Positions 28,009 through 37,230 of a stretch of 64,000 bases of DNA are shown piece after piece. The translations under genes were made by a program, and so were the position numbers. Origin of the DNA: Flavihumibacter solisilvae (GTDB lineage: Bacteria; Bacteroidota; Bacteroidia; Chitinophagales; Chitinophagaceae); NCBI RefSeq assembly GCF_000814475.1, contig NZ_JSVC01000015.1:62001-126000 (forward strand), read 5' to 3'. The notes beneath the pieces are model-generated. The model saw nothing but the letters and a program-made list of their open reading frames with translations. It was not told the DNA's origin and ran no database searches. Each line of letters begins with the position of its first letter. The stretch's first letter is position 1.

Positions 28009-30393
28009 ATGATCAAGATTGCCAAGCTGTATTTTTTATGCTATCTGGTGCTAACCACGGGCACATTCGCACAGGTAGCTAAAAAAGAATTCAATCCATC
28101 GGCATGGGTCGATCCCCAGATCGGCTCCGTTCATGGCAGGTGGTTTTTTTATACCCCGGCCTCTCTGCCATTTGGGATGGCAAAACTTGCACCTCACACC
28201 AATGCCTTCGGGAGCAGGGGAGGCTGGCAGCCCTGCGGTTATGATGACCGGCATTCTTCCATTGAAGGATTCGGTCATTTCCACGAATTCCAGATCGGAG
28301 GACTGGTGGTTATGCCTACTACCGGTTCATTGCAAACTGTTCCGGGGTCACTTGAAAATCCGGATTCCGGGTACCGCTCCCGTTTCGATAAAGCAACAGA
28401 ACACGCTGAGCCCGGATACTATACCGTTTACCTGAAAGACTACAAGATCAAGGCAGAAATTACTGCAACAGAGAGAGTAGGCTATCACCGTTATACTTTT
28501 CCGCAGTCCACGGCATCCCGGATCATTTTCGATGTTGGTCATCGCCAGGGAGAAAGCAGCGATGTAACTGAAGCTTATATCCGCTTATCAGGTCCTAAAG
28601 AACTGGAAGGTTCCATAGAAACTTACCCCGAATATCTGAAGTTTTGTGATGCCGGAAAAAGGGTGAGAATGTATTTTGTTATCCGGTTGAACAAAGCCCC
28701 CAGGTCTTTTGGAACGTTTATTGACTCTGTAGCTTCGCCTGGTCAGAAATCCACTCATGGAACTGGAAACGGGATGTTTTTGAACTTTTCTACTGTTAAG
28801 GATGAAGTCGTTGAAATGCAGGTGGGCCTTTCCTATACCAGCACGGAAAATGCAAGAAAAAATCTGGAGGCGGAAACCGGGTTACAAAGCTTTGATGCTG
28901 TAAGGCACGCCGCTCGGAATAAATGGAATGAAAAGCTGGGCAGAATTATCGTAGAAGGAAAGGACAGTGTTGACAAGGTGAAATTTTATACAGGTCTTTA
29001 TCATGCACTCCTGGGAAGAGGTTTGGCTAGTGATGTAAACGGCCAGTACCCGAAGAATGACGGAAGCATCGGCCAGATACAGCTGGGCAAAAACGGGAAA
29101 CCCAAATACAATCATTACAACACCGATGGAATCTGGGGTGCCTTCTGGAATCTTGGTCAGCTGTGGGCATTGGTTTACCCTGAATTTCAAAGCGAGTATA
29201 TTCAAACGAACCTCGACTTTGCGCAGGAAACCGGCTGGATGCACGATGGTGTGGCAGCAGGAGCACATTCGAACGGAGTTCTTACCAATTTCTTCGGACT
29301 CATGATCGCTGCAACTTATAATTGCGGCATCAGGGATTTCGATATCAGCAGGGCATATGAAACTGCTTACAAAAATGAAACAGGGTACATCAATCGTCCA
29401 TTTGGTTCCGGTAAGTATGACCTGCATTATTTTGTAAACCAGGGCTACATCCCGGCAAAGGATACTACCTTATCCAACGGATGGGTGTTTAACTTCGGTG
29501 CCTCACACACGCTTGAATTCTGTTTCAGTTCATACGCCGTTTCACAATTTGCCAAAGCCCTTGGGAAGAAGGATGATTATAAACTCCTTATCGGGCTGGC
29601 TAGTGGCTGGAAAAATCTTTTTGACCAGGAAACGAAATTTATCCGCCCAAGATATGAGAATGGAAAATTCATCGACAGTTTTAATGCTATGCAGGCATGG
29701 AGGGGATTCCAGGAAGGGAACGCATTTCAATATACCTGGTACGTGCCTCAGGATGTTGCAGGTTTAATAGCTGCGCTGGGAAAAGACACTTTTAATGCAC
29801 GCCTTGAGAATACCTTTAACGAAAGCAGGAAATCAACCTTTGGCGGAGGTAAGGAGGTCAATAGTTTTTCCGGACTTGAAAAGTTATATAATCACGGCAA
29901 CCAGCCCTGTCTCCATCATTCCTGGTTGTTTAATTATTCTGGGAAACCCTGGCTCAGCCAGAAATGGACTCGTGCCATCTGTGATGAGTTTTATGGTGCA
30001 ACTCCTTTGCATGGTTATGGCTATGGACAGGATGAAGATCAGGGGCAGTTGGGCGCCTGGTTTGTAATGGCTGCTCTCGGATTGTTTGATGTGCAGGGCC
30101 ATGCCGGCATGAATCCTACTTTCCAGTTTGGTAGTCCAATTTTCGATAGGGTGACGATAAAACTTAGCGGGAAATATTATCCGGGTAAAACGCTTGTTAT
30201 AGAAACGAGGAACAACTCGAAACAACACCCATATATCCAATCGGCATCGTTTAATAATATGAAATTGGACAATTGCTGGATCGAGCGGACGAAACTAACA
30301 GACGGTGGAGTATTATCGTTTGATATGGGGCCCGATCCTAATACGGCATTCGGAATCCAGACCCCACCGCCTTCGATGAGTACAAACCAATAA
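28009..30393 (+). CDS. GH92 alpha-mannosidase, first copy
   Basis: The 794-residue product has a signal peptide (MIKIAKLYFLCYLVLTTGTFAQ). It has the GH92 two-domain layout: an N-terminal beta-sandwich from about residue 30 (WVDPQIGS...PFGMAKLAP) and an (alpha/alpha)6 barrel with KFYTGLYHALLG and the active-site loop D675-E676-D677-Q-G-Q. GH92 enzymes are Ca2+-dependent inverting exo-alpha-mannosidases acting on N-glycans or yeast mannan, with a Glu acid and Asp base in this loop region. The GQLGAWFVMAALGLF stretch after it is typical. It leads an operon of five hydrolases; its stop shares a base with the next start codon. Linkage specificity cannot be read from the sequence. Confidence 0.92.
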   Translation: MIKIAKLYFLCYLVLTTGTFAQVAKKEFNPSAWVDPQIGSVHGRWFFYTPASLPFGMAKLAPHTNAFGSRGGWQPCGYDDRHSSIEGFGHFHEFQIGGLVVMPTTGSLQTVPGSLENPDSGYRSRFDKATEHAEPGYYTVYLKDYKIKAEITATERVGYHRYTFPQSTASRIIFDVGHRQGESSDVTEAYIRLSGPKELEGSIETYPEYLKFCDAGKRVRMYFVIRLNKAPRSFGTFIDSVASPGQKSTHGTGNGMFLNFSTVKDEVVEMQVGLSYTSTENARKNLEAETGLQSFDAVRHAARNKWNEKLGRIIVEGKDSVDKVKFYTGLYHALLGRGLASDVNGQYPKNDGSIGQIQLGKNGKPKYNHYNTDGIWGAFWNLGQLWALVYPEFQSEYIQTNLDFAQETGWMHDGVAAGAHSNGVLTNFFGLMIAATYNCGIRDFDISRAYETAYKNETGYINRPFGSGKYDLHYFVNQGYIPAKDTTLSNGWVFNFGASHTLEFCFSSYAVSQFAKALGKKDDYKLLIGLASGWKNLFDQETKFIRPRYENGKFIDSFNAMQAWRGFQEGNAFQYTWYVPQDVAGLIAALGKDTFNARLENTFNESRKSTFGGGKEVNSFSGLEKLYNHGNQPCLHHSWLFNYSGKPWLSQKWTRAICDEFYGATPLHGYGYGQDEDQGQLGAWFVMAALGLFDVQGHAGMNPTFQFGSPIFDRVTIKLSGKYYPGKTLVIETRNNSKQHPYIQSASFNNMKLDNCWIERTKLTDGGVLSFDMGPDPNTAFGIQTPPPSMSTNQ

Positions 30394-33098
30394 TGGCTGA
30401 CTTCAAAATCCAGATGAAAATGGCACGAGTAAATAGAGTATTGCTTCTTTTTGTGTTTTCAGTCTCGTTTTTGATGGTGCATGCCCAAAAGGATGAAAGC
30501 CGTTCCAATTCAAAAGTAACCGACATCTGGGTAGTGTTTAAAACCCACTTCGACCTGGGATTTACAGATCTGCCGGAAAATGTATTTAAACGTTACCGGG
30601 AAGAAATGATGGACAATGCATTGACGGTGATTGAAAACAGCGAAACGCTTCCAAAAGAGAAACGGTTTGCATGGACTGTTTCCGGTTGGCCTTTACAGGC
30701 CCAGATCCTTGGCCCGCTGCAGACACCTGAAAGAAAGGCAAGAATTGAAAAGGCAATCAGGTCCGGAACGCTCGTAGTACATGGCCTTCCATTTACAACT
30801 CATACTGAATCGCTGGACTATGAAGATCTCGTTCGGGGATTGGGATATTCTTCTGCGGTCGCAAGAAAATACGGACTTCCATTACCAATCAGTGCCAAGA
30901 TGACGGATGTGCCCAGTCATTCATGGGTTATGCCCACCTTGCTGAATCATGCCGGCATCCGGTTTTTGCAGTTAGGTTGCAATCCGGCGAGTCAATATCC
31001 CAGGTTTCCGGAACTGTTCTGGTGGGAAGGAGCCGATGGTTCAAAAATATTATGCAATTACACTGCGTTGTATGGTTCTGATATCAGGCCGACTGCAGGC
31101 TGGCCCTGTAAAAATTACCTCGCTATGCAAATGACTGGCGACAATCATGGTCCGCCCTCAGCAAAGGAAATTGATAACCTGCTTGACTTTGCTGGGAAGG
31201 AACTGCCAGGGGTTAAGATACACTTCGGTACGCTTGATGATTTTGCAAAAGCCATTTTAGCAGAAGAACCTCAATTACCTGTTGTTAAGGGTGATTGTCC
31301 GGATACCTGGATCCAGGGACTACAATCAAATCCAAAGGAAACCAAGATTGCAAGAAATATCCGTCCACTGGAATCGGCACTGGATGGCTTGAACACCCAG
31401 ATGAGATCCTGGGGTATCCCGGTTTCGCCTGTGTCTGCAAAGCTGGCAAAAGCGTACGAGCAAAGTCTTTTATATGGTGAACATACCTGGGGTATGAACG
31501 CTGAATATGGGCCCCGTTACAGCTATGAAAACGCATGGAAGCAATGGATGGATGAAGCGGCATCAGAACCTCTTCCGGAAAAGGGAAATTATGCCGCATT
31601 GAAAAACAGCAATGCCCATAATACAGCCATTGGGAGCAAAAATAAATGGCTTCGTTCCTATGACGACAAACGCCGGTACATTCTAACAACAAATGATATT
31701 ATAACTAAAGAACTCAATACAAACCTTAACCTGCTTGCGACCTCAGTTGAAAAGAAAGGTAAGCGTATAGTTGTTTATAACCCATTGCCCTGGGTAAGAT
31801 CGGGCATAATTGAAAATCCATGGGAGAAAGGAAATTATTTTTATGCTCGTAATGTGGCAGCATCCGGGTACAGTAGTTATTCCAGTGATGAATTGAATGA
31901 AGACGCTGTTACAAGTGATGAGAAATCCACTTTCAACACAAGTTTTTTCGAAGTGGTTTTTGATTTGAGAAAAGGCGGAATAACATCATTGATTGAACGA
32001 TCAACTGGCCGTGAACTGGTCGATTTGTCTTCGAAGTATATTGTCGGTCAGTTTTTGCACGAGCGTTTCAGTTCAAATGAAGTGGACAAATGGTTTAATC
32101 AATACAGCCGGATAAAAGACGGTTGGGGTTTGAATGATCTCGGAAAACCCGGAATGCCGAATGCCGTAAATGTTCCTTACGTAGCATTTACGCCAGATGC
32201 CTGGAAAATTAATGTTGTGCATTCAGCAGTTGCTGATGTTGCATTACTGACAGCCTTGTCGACAGGTGGTTACGCCCGCGGATATACGCTGAAATTTACT
32301 TTTCCCAGGCACGCGGCTTATGTAGATGTAGAATGGTCCGTAGATTCTAAAACTGCTGATAAGCAGGCCGAAGGAGGGTGGCTTTGCTTCCCTTTTAAAG
32401 TGGAAAAGCCAAAGTTTACAGTTGGCCGCCTGGGTGGTGATATCGACCCGGCGACAGATATTGTACCTGGTACAAACCGACACCTGATGGCGACGACAAC
32501 CGGAGTGTCAATCACCCAGGCCGATCATTCAGGTGTTGCAATCGTTTCCACAGATGCGCCATTGGTGAGTCTGGGAGAGCCGGGACTTTGGAAATATTCG
32601 ATGGATTATATTCCCACAACACCAGCGGTGTTTGTTAACCTGTATAACAATATGTGGAATACCAATTTTCCGTTGTGGCAGGATGGTTCATGGAGTGAAA
32701 AAGTACGTCTCTGGCCGGTTGATCAACAGTCACAGGAAGTTGCAAACCTGGCAAAATATGGATGGGAAGCCCGTCTGCCATTGCTGACTGGCATTGCGGA
32801 CGGCCTACCTGGAGATTTGCCGGCAAACACAAGTGGAATATCAGTTTCCGGGTCTGTCGTTTTGGTTACAGCATATGGGGAAAATCCTGATGGCGATGGT
32901 ACTGTACTGCGGTTGTGGGAGCAGGCCGGCGTTTCAGGCACCTGTACCGTTAAGCTGGGTAACAGCTCCAAGGTAAAGTCAGTGCATCCAATTGATTTGC
33001 GTGGAAATAAAAAAGGTAAAAAAATCATTGTAAGGAATGGTGTATTTGATTTTTACCTGGGCAAATATAGTCCTGCTTCCTTCCTGCTGGTTTACTGA
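30393..33098 (+). CDS. GH38-like alpha-mannosidase family protein
   Basis: The 901-residue frame starts with an ATG overlapping the previous stop. A start at 30414 or 30420 would place the signal peptide (VNRVLLLFVFSVSFLMVHAQ) nearer the N-terminus. The N-terminal catalytic domain resembles GH38: VVFKTHFDLGFTD (His52, Asp54 as zinc ligands), WTVSGWPLQAQ, TTHTES, and KMTDVPSHSW with Asp172 at the place of the GH38 nucleophile. A helical region and large beta-sandwich domains follow. GH38 enzymes are Zn-dependent retaining alpha-mannosidases. The sequence diverges from classical GH38, so activity on mannose is inferred from family and neighbours. Confidence 0.75.
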   Translation: MADFKIQMKMARVNRVLLLFVFSVSFLMVHAQKDESRSNSKVTDIWVVFKTHFDLGFTDLPENVFKRYREEMMDNALTVIENSETLPKEKRFAWTVSGWPLQAQILGPLQTPERKARIEKAIRSGTLVVHGLPFTTHTESLDYEDLVRGLGYSSAVARKYGLPLPISAKMTDVPSHSWVMPTLLNHAGIRFLQLGCNPASQYPRFPELFWWEGADGSKILCNYTALYGSDIRPTAGWPCKNYLAMQMTGDNHGPPSAKEIDNLLDFAGKELPGVKIHFGTLDDFAKAILAEEPQLPVVKGDCPDTWIQGLQSNPKETKIARNIRPLESALDGLNTQMRSWGIPVSPVSAKLAKAYEQSLLYGEHTWGMNAEYGPRYSYENAWKQWMDEAASEPLPEKGNYAALKNSNAHNTAIGSKNKWLRSYDDKRRYILTTNDIITKELNTNLNLLATSVEKKGKRIVVYNPLPWVRSGIIENPWEKGNYFYARNVAASGYSSYSSDELNEDAVTSDEKSTFNTSFFEVVFDLRKGGITSLIERSTGRELVDLSSKYIVGQFLHERFSSNEVDKWFNQYSRIKDGWGLNDLGKPGMPNAVNVPYVAFTPDAWKINVVHSAVADVALLTALSTGGYARGYTLKFTFPRHAAYVDVEWSVDSKTADKQAEGGWLCFPFKVEKPKFTVGRLGGDIDPATDIVPGTNRHLMATTTGVSITQADHSGVAIVSTDAPLVSLGEPGLWKYSMDYIPTTPAVFVNLYNNMWNTNFPLWQDGSWSEKVRLWPVDQQSQEVANLAKYGWEARLPLLTGIADGLPGDLPANTSGISVSGSVVLVTAYGENPDGDGTVLRLWEQAGVSGTCTVKLGNSSKVKSVHPIDLRGNKKGKKIIVRNGVFDFYLGKYSPASFLLVY

Positions 33099-33130
33099 AC
33101 TTAATAATATCTAAATTTAGTTGCGACATC

Positions 33131-35920
33131 ATGCAAAAAAGAAAACTTCTGAAATCCGCTTTCGTTGTTCTGCTGCTGTGTTGCTGCTGTTTCGTGTATG
33201 CAGGTCCGGGAAGTATTGCCAATAAGGCCAGTGTAACTGCTTCATCTGAAACCGCCGGTAAAGGCAGCGCTGTGAATGTTACAGATGGCATTATCCGGAC
33301 CGACGGTTTAGGCGAATGGGTAGCAAAAACTTCTGTGACCTTCTGGGGATATATTGATTATCCCTGGATCCAGTTGGATTGGCAAAAGCCACAGTCGATC
33401 AATAAAATTATTCTCTATGACCGTGTCGCTGAATCATCTCATAATGCCGGGGGTACACTGATTTTCAGCAATGGAACAAGGATTCCCGTTTTTGAAATTC
33501 CCAATAACGGTGCTCCCAGGGTAGTTTATTTTCCCGATCAACTCATTACCTGGGTGCGTTTTGAAACAACCGATGCAAATGGAAGCAATATTGGTTTATC
33601 TGAGCTGGAAGTATTTCCATCACCCACGCAGTTTGCTGATCCGGTTTCGTGGGTAGATCCGTATATTGAATCGGCACGTGGGCGGTATTTTTATTTTGTA
33701 ACAGGAAGTCAGCCTTTCGGGATGATCAGCGCCGCTCCTTTAACCCGCAACAAGAACCAGTACGGCGGTGGATACAATTATAATTCAACAGAAGTACTGG
33801 GCTTTCCACAAGTACATTGCTGGATGCTTGCAGGTATTACCCTTATGCCGACAACAGGCCCGGTAAATCCCAGTAACGGAGAACAGGGATGGAAATCGAA
33901 ATTTTCACATGATGCTGAAATTGTACAACCCGGTTATCACCGCATGTATCTTGATGATTACAATTTGTGGGTTGAACAAACTGCCGGCGATCGGGTAAGC
34001 TTTTACCGCTTTACCTATACCAAAGAGGCAATTACCGATATTTTGGTGAACCTCGGCGGATATGTGTCTACCGCGACCATGACAGATGCGAGGGTGGAAA
34101 AAGTGACTAATACCCGGATCGAAGGCTCCGTAAACACAACGGGCCGTTTGTGGGGTGGTCCCGAAAATGTGCGCATTTATTTTGCCATTGAGTTTGAAAA
34201 GCCATTCGAAAAGCTGAACGGATGGGATAGCAAACAGGTATTGGCAGATGTGAAATCCTTGATCGGAACCGCCGAAAAAACGGCAAAGAACAGCGGTGCT
34301 ATGAGTTATTATGATGCGCCTACTACCGGTGTATCTGCTCAATACCATGTAAAAGCGGGCGAAACAGTGCAGGTAAAAGTTGCCGTTTCTTATACGAATG
34401 TTGAAAATGCCAGGCTTAACCTGCAATCTGAAAGCAATCACTGGAATTTTGACCAGCTTCGTGAAGCATCTCAGCAGGAATGGAATGAAATGCTTGGCCG
34501 CATTGACGTAAAAGGAGGAAGTGCCGACCAGAAGAAGAAATTTTATACCGATCTCTGGCATGTTCTATTGGGGCGCCATAAACTGGATGACGTATCGGGC
34601 GATTATCCCGATAATACTGAAGGGGAAAGACGCGGATCTTTCACACTCAACAAGTTTAAGCTCCGGACCTTACCCAAAGACCGGAACGGTAAGGTTAAGT
34701 TTCACATGTATAATTCTGACGCTTTCTGGTTGACTCAATGGAACCTGAATGTGCTTTGGGGCCTGGCGTGGCCCGAAGTACTTGATGATTTTGCAGCATC
34801 CCTGATTCAATATGCGGAAAACGGTAAGTTGCTACCGCGAGGTCCGTGCGGTGGCGGGTATTCATATATCATGACGGGTTGCCCTGCCACCAACCTTATT
34901 ACATGTGCCTACCAGAAAGATCTTCTCACAAAGAAACCTGTTTTAACTGCTTACGAAGTAATGAAGCAGAACCATGCGCCTGGTGGCATGATGGGCGCAA
35001 AAGACGAAATGGAGTTTTATATCAAAAACGGGTATTATCCTTCCAATGCTGGCATCACGGTTGAAATTGCTTTCCAGGATTGGGCTTTGGCACAGATGGC
35101 CCAGCGGTTGGGAATGAAAAAAGATGCGGCTTATTTTATGCAACGTTCGCAAGGCTGGACCAAACTGTTTGATCCGGAACAAAAATTGATTTTTCCGAAA
35201 ACAAAAGAAGGGGCCTGGCTGCATAAAAACCCACTGGATGGTCATGGCTGGGTAGAAGCAAATGCCTGGCAGGCTACATGGTCCGTTTCGCATGGCATCA
35301 ATCAACTGGCAAGCATGATGGGAGGCACAGACACTCTTTGTAAGATGCTGAATTATGCTTTTGAGAAAGCCAAAGACCAGGATTTTGTGTTCGGTTATAG
35401 TTCAGGTTATGTTAGCTATGCCAATCAGCCGGGCTGTTCAAATGCGCATGTATTTAGTTATGCAGGTCGTCCTGATCTCACGCAATACTGGGTAAGAAGA
35501 GTAAATGAACAGGCATATGGTGCCGTAACTCCGGACAAAGGTTATGGCGGCCATGATGAAGACCAGGGACAGATGGGAGGAGTAAGTGCCTTAACTTCTA
35601 TCGGGCTCTTCAGCCTGGATGGAAATACTTCCATTGATCCAAATTATGACATCACCAGCCCGGTCTTTGATGAAATTGTGATCAGGCTCAATAATGACTA
35701 CTATCCTGGTAAACAGTTTGTGATAAAAACTTACAACAACTCGAAAGCGAATTGTTACATACAACGGGCTTCTTTAAATGGCAAAGAACATAACCAGTTT
35801 TTCTTTTCCCATTCTGATTTCAGGAAAGGAGGGGTACTGGAGTTGTGGATGGGTGCTGAACCCGGGGCATCCTGGGGAAAAGCGTTGTCCAAGAAAATGA
35901 ATAAACTGACCAAAAAATAG
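33131..35920 (+). CDS. GH92 family protein with N-terminal F5/8-type binding domain, second copy
   Basis: The 929-residue secreted product begins MQKRKLLKSAFVVLLLCCCC. Residues about 30-170 look like a discoidin/F5-8 type C carbohydrate-binding domain (KASVTASSETAGKGSAVNVT, DYPWIQLDWQKPQSINKIIL). The GH92 part follows from WVDPYIESARGRYFYF to the active-site loop D809-E810-D811-Q-G-Q. After the loop it reads MGGVSALTSIGLF, where the sister copies have (S/G)AW(F)VMA.(L/I)GLF, so the conserved Trp is missing. It also lacks the usual GG(W/Y) spacing seen in copy 1. It may have altered specificity or reduced activity. It lies 32 bases after the GH38-like gene. Confidence 0.88.
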   Translation: MQKRKLLKSAFVVLLLCCCCFVYAGPGSIANKASVTASSETAGKGSAVNVTDGIIRTDGLGEWVAKTSVTFWGYIDYPWIQLDWQKPQSINKIILYDRVAESSHNAGGTLIFSNGTRIPVFEIPNNGAPRVVYFPDQLITWVRFETTDANGSNIGLSELEVFPSPTQFADPVSWVDPYIESARGRYFYFVTGSQPFGMISAAPLTRNKNQYGGGYNYNSTEVLGFPQVHCWMLAGITLMPTTGPVNPSNGEQGWKSKFSHDAEIVQPGYHRMYLDDYNLWVEQTAGDRVSFYRFTYTKEAITDILVNLGGYVSTATMTDARVEKVTNTRIEGSVNTTGRLWGGPENVRIYFAIEFEKPFEKLNGWDSKQVLADVKSLIGTAEKTAKNSGAMSYYDAPTTGVSAQYHVKAGETVQVKVAVSYTNVENARLNLQSESNHWNFDQLREASQQEWNEMLGRIDVKGGSADQKKKFYTDLWHVLLGRHKLDDVSGDYPDNTEGERRGSFTLNKFKLRTLPKDRNGKVKFHMYNSDAFWLTQWNLNVLWGLAWPEVLDDFAASLIQYAENGKLLPRGPCGGGYSYIMTGCPATNLITCAYQKDLLTKKPVLTAYEVMKQNHAPGGMMGAKDEMEFYIKNGYYPSNAGITVEIAFQDWALAQMAQRLGMKKDAAYFMQRSQGWTKLFDPEQKLIFPKTKEGAWLHKNPLDGHGWVEANAWQATWSVSHGINQLASMMGGTDTLCKMLNYAFEKAKDQDFVFGYSSGYVSYANQPGCSNAHVFSYAGRPDLTQYWVRRVNEQAYGAVTPDKGYGGHDEDQGQMGGVSALTSIGLFSLDGNTSIDPNYDITSPVFDEIVIRLNNDYYPGKQFVIKTYNNSKANCYIQRASLNGKEHNQFFFSHSDFRKGGVLELWMGAEPGASWGKALSKKMNKLTKK

Positions 35921-35925
35921 AATAT

Positions 35926-37221
35926 ATGAAAATGAAGCGGTGTGCGTTAACGTTTCTGTACCTGGTGCCGGCCTTTATTGCTGTCGCACAAACGGGTCAA
36001 TCAGGTAACCAGGTTCTTGGCGAAAGGATTAAAAGTAATCAATACTTCAGCTATGTAAAATCCAAAGCGCTGGAAGTAATGAAGACAGGGTTTAATGCAG
36101 GAGACGGGTACAGGGAAGTATGGATCAGGGATTACAATACTTTTATAGAGCTGGCAGCAGAAGTATATTCAAAAGAAGTTTTGAAGGAAAATCTGCTGGT
36201 GTTTTTCAGAATGCAGGGCGATGATGGTAACATCATTGACGGATTTACTCCCGCGGAAAAAATTGGCAAAGGCGAAACGGATTTTTCTTATTCAAAACTT
36301 GAGCCTCGCTATGCCGGGCATAAGAATACTGTCGAAACCGACCAGGAAACTTCGCTGGTGCAGGCTGTTTACAAATACATTCAACTTACCGGCGATAAAT
36401 CAATTTTATCTGAAAAGGTTGGTGATAAAACGGTAAGTCAAAGGCTTGACTGGGCCATGAAGTTTCTGATGGATCACCGGTATAATAAGCAGTACGGACT
36501 AATCATCGGCGCTACCACTGCCGACTGGGGCGATGTGCAACCTGAACATGGATGGGGTGTTGACCTGGATAACAATACACATCCGGCAATAGATATTTAC
36601 GACAATGCCATGTTGATTGTGGCGTTGAATAACCTGATGGAAATCGATCCTTCTTCAAAGAAGCAATGGGCTGAAATAAAGGAACGACTCGCGAAGAATT
36701 GCATGAAGTATCTGTGGGATAAAAAAGAACAGAAGTTCATTCCGCACATTTACCTGAAAGGTTCTCCCTTCCCGGCTGATTTTGATGAGAATAAAATCTA
36801 CTATTTCGGCGGCACAACAGTAGCCATCGAAGCCGGGCTGTTAAGCCGTCAGGAAATTAAGGCATCCCTGGAAGAAATGAAGAAGAGAGTAAAGCAGGCT
36901 GGTGCGGCTTCCATTGGACTTACCCTCTATCCTCCTTACCCCGATGGGTACTTCGCCAATAAGATTATGAATCCGGTTTACAGTTATCAGAACGGAGGGG
37001 ACTGGACATGGTTTGGGGCCAGGATGATTCAGCAGTTAGTCAAATATGGTTTTACTGAAGATGCTTATGAGCAAATCCAACCCATGGTTAAACGGGTGAA
37101 GGATAACAGTGGTTTTTATGAATGGTATTCGGTTGACAACAAGCCCCGTGGATCCGGTACTTTCAGGGGGGAAGCCGGTGTGTTGTATACTGCTATCAGG
37201 ATGATGGAAAACTTGAAATAA
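35926..37221 (+). CDS. Six-hairpin ((alpha/alpha)6 barrel) glycosidase, family not assigned
   Basis: The 431-residue product has a signal peptide ending near AFIAVAQ. The rest is a run of paired helices with aromatic/acidic loops typical of six-hairpin glycosidases: YREVWIRDYNTFIELAAEV, TVETDQETSLVQAVYKYI, TTADWGDVQPEHGWGVDLDN, YDNAMLIVALNNL and YQNGGDWTWFGARM. Candidate catalytic acids are in the RDYN and DWGD segments. It has some likeness to GH63- or amylo-alpha-glucosidase-type barrels, but I could not place it in a family. It starts five bases after the second GH92 gene and lies nine bases before the third, so it should act on the same glycan, perhaps removing a non-mannose cap. Confidence 0.7.
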   Translation: MKMKRCALTFLYLVPAFIAVAQTGQSGNQVLGERIKSNQYFSYVKSKALEVMKTGFNAGDGYREVWIRDYNTFIELAAEVYSKEVLKENLLVFFRMQGDDGNIIDGFTPAEKIGKGETDFSYSKLEPRYAGHKNTVETDQETSLVQAVYKYIQLTGDKSILSEKVGDKTVSQRLDWAMKFLMDHRYNKQYGLIIGATTADWGDVQPEHGWGVDLDNNTHPAIDIYDNAMLIVALNNLMEIDPSSKKQWAEIKERLAKNCMKYLWDKKEQKFIPHIYLKGSPFPADFDENKIYYFGGTTVAIEAGLLSRQEIKASLEEMKKRVKQAGAASIGLTLYPPYPDGYFANKIMNPVYSYQNGGDWTWFGARMIQQLVKYGFTEDAYEQIQPMVKRVKDNSGFYEWYSVDNKPRGSGTFRGEAGVLYTAIRMMENLK

Positions 37222-37230
37222 AAATAATTT

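Noticed and set aside
28882-29427. Minus-strand open frame of 181 codons within the first GH92 gene
   Set aside because: It lies entirely antisense to a well-supported enzyme, has no recognisable domain, and its composition follows from the coding strand.
33905-34561. Minus-strand open frame of 218 codons within the second GH92 gene
   Set aside because: Antisense shadow of a conserved coding region with no signal, domain or promoter of its own.
35926-37221. GH125 exo-alpha-1,6-mannosidase as the identity of this glycosidase
   Set aside because: GH125 proteins commonly accompany GH92 in mannan loci, but the motifs I associate with that family (for example an AMWLRDSSAQ-like segment) are absent.
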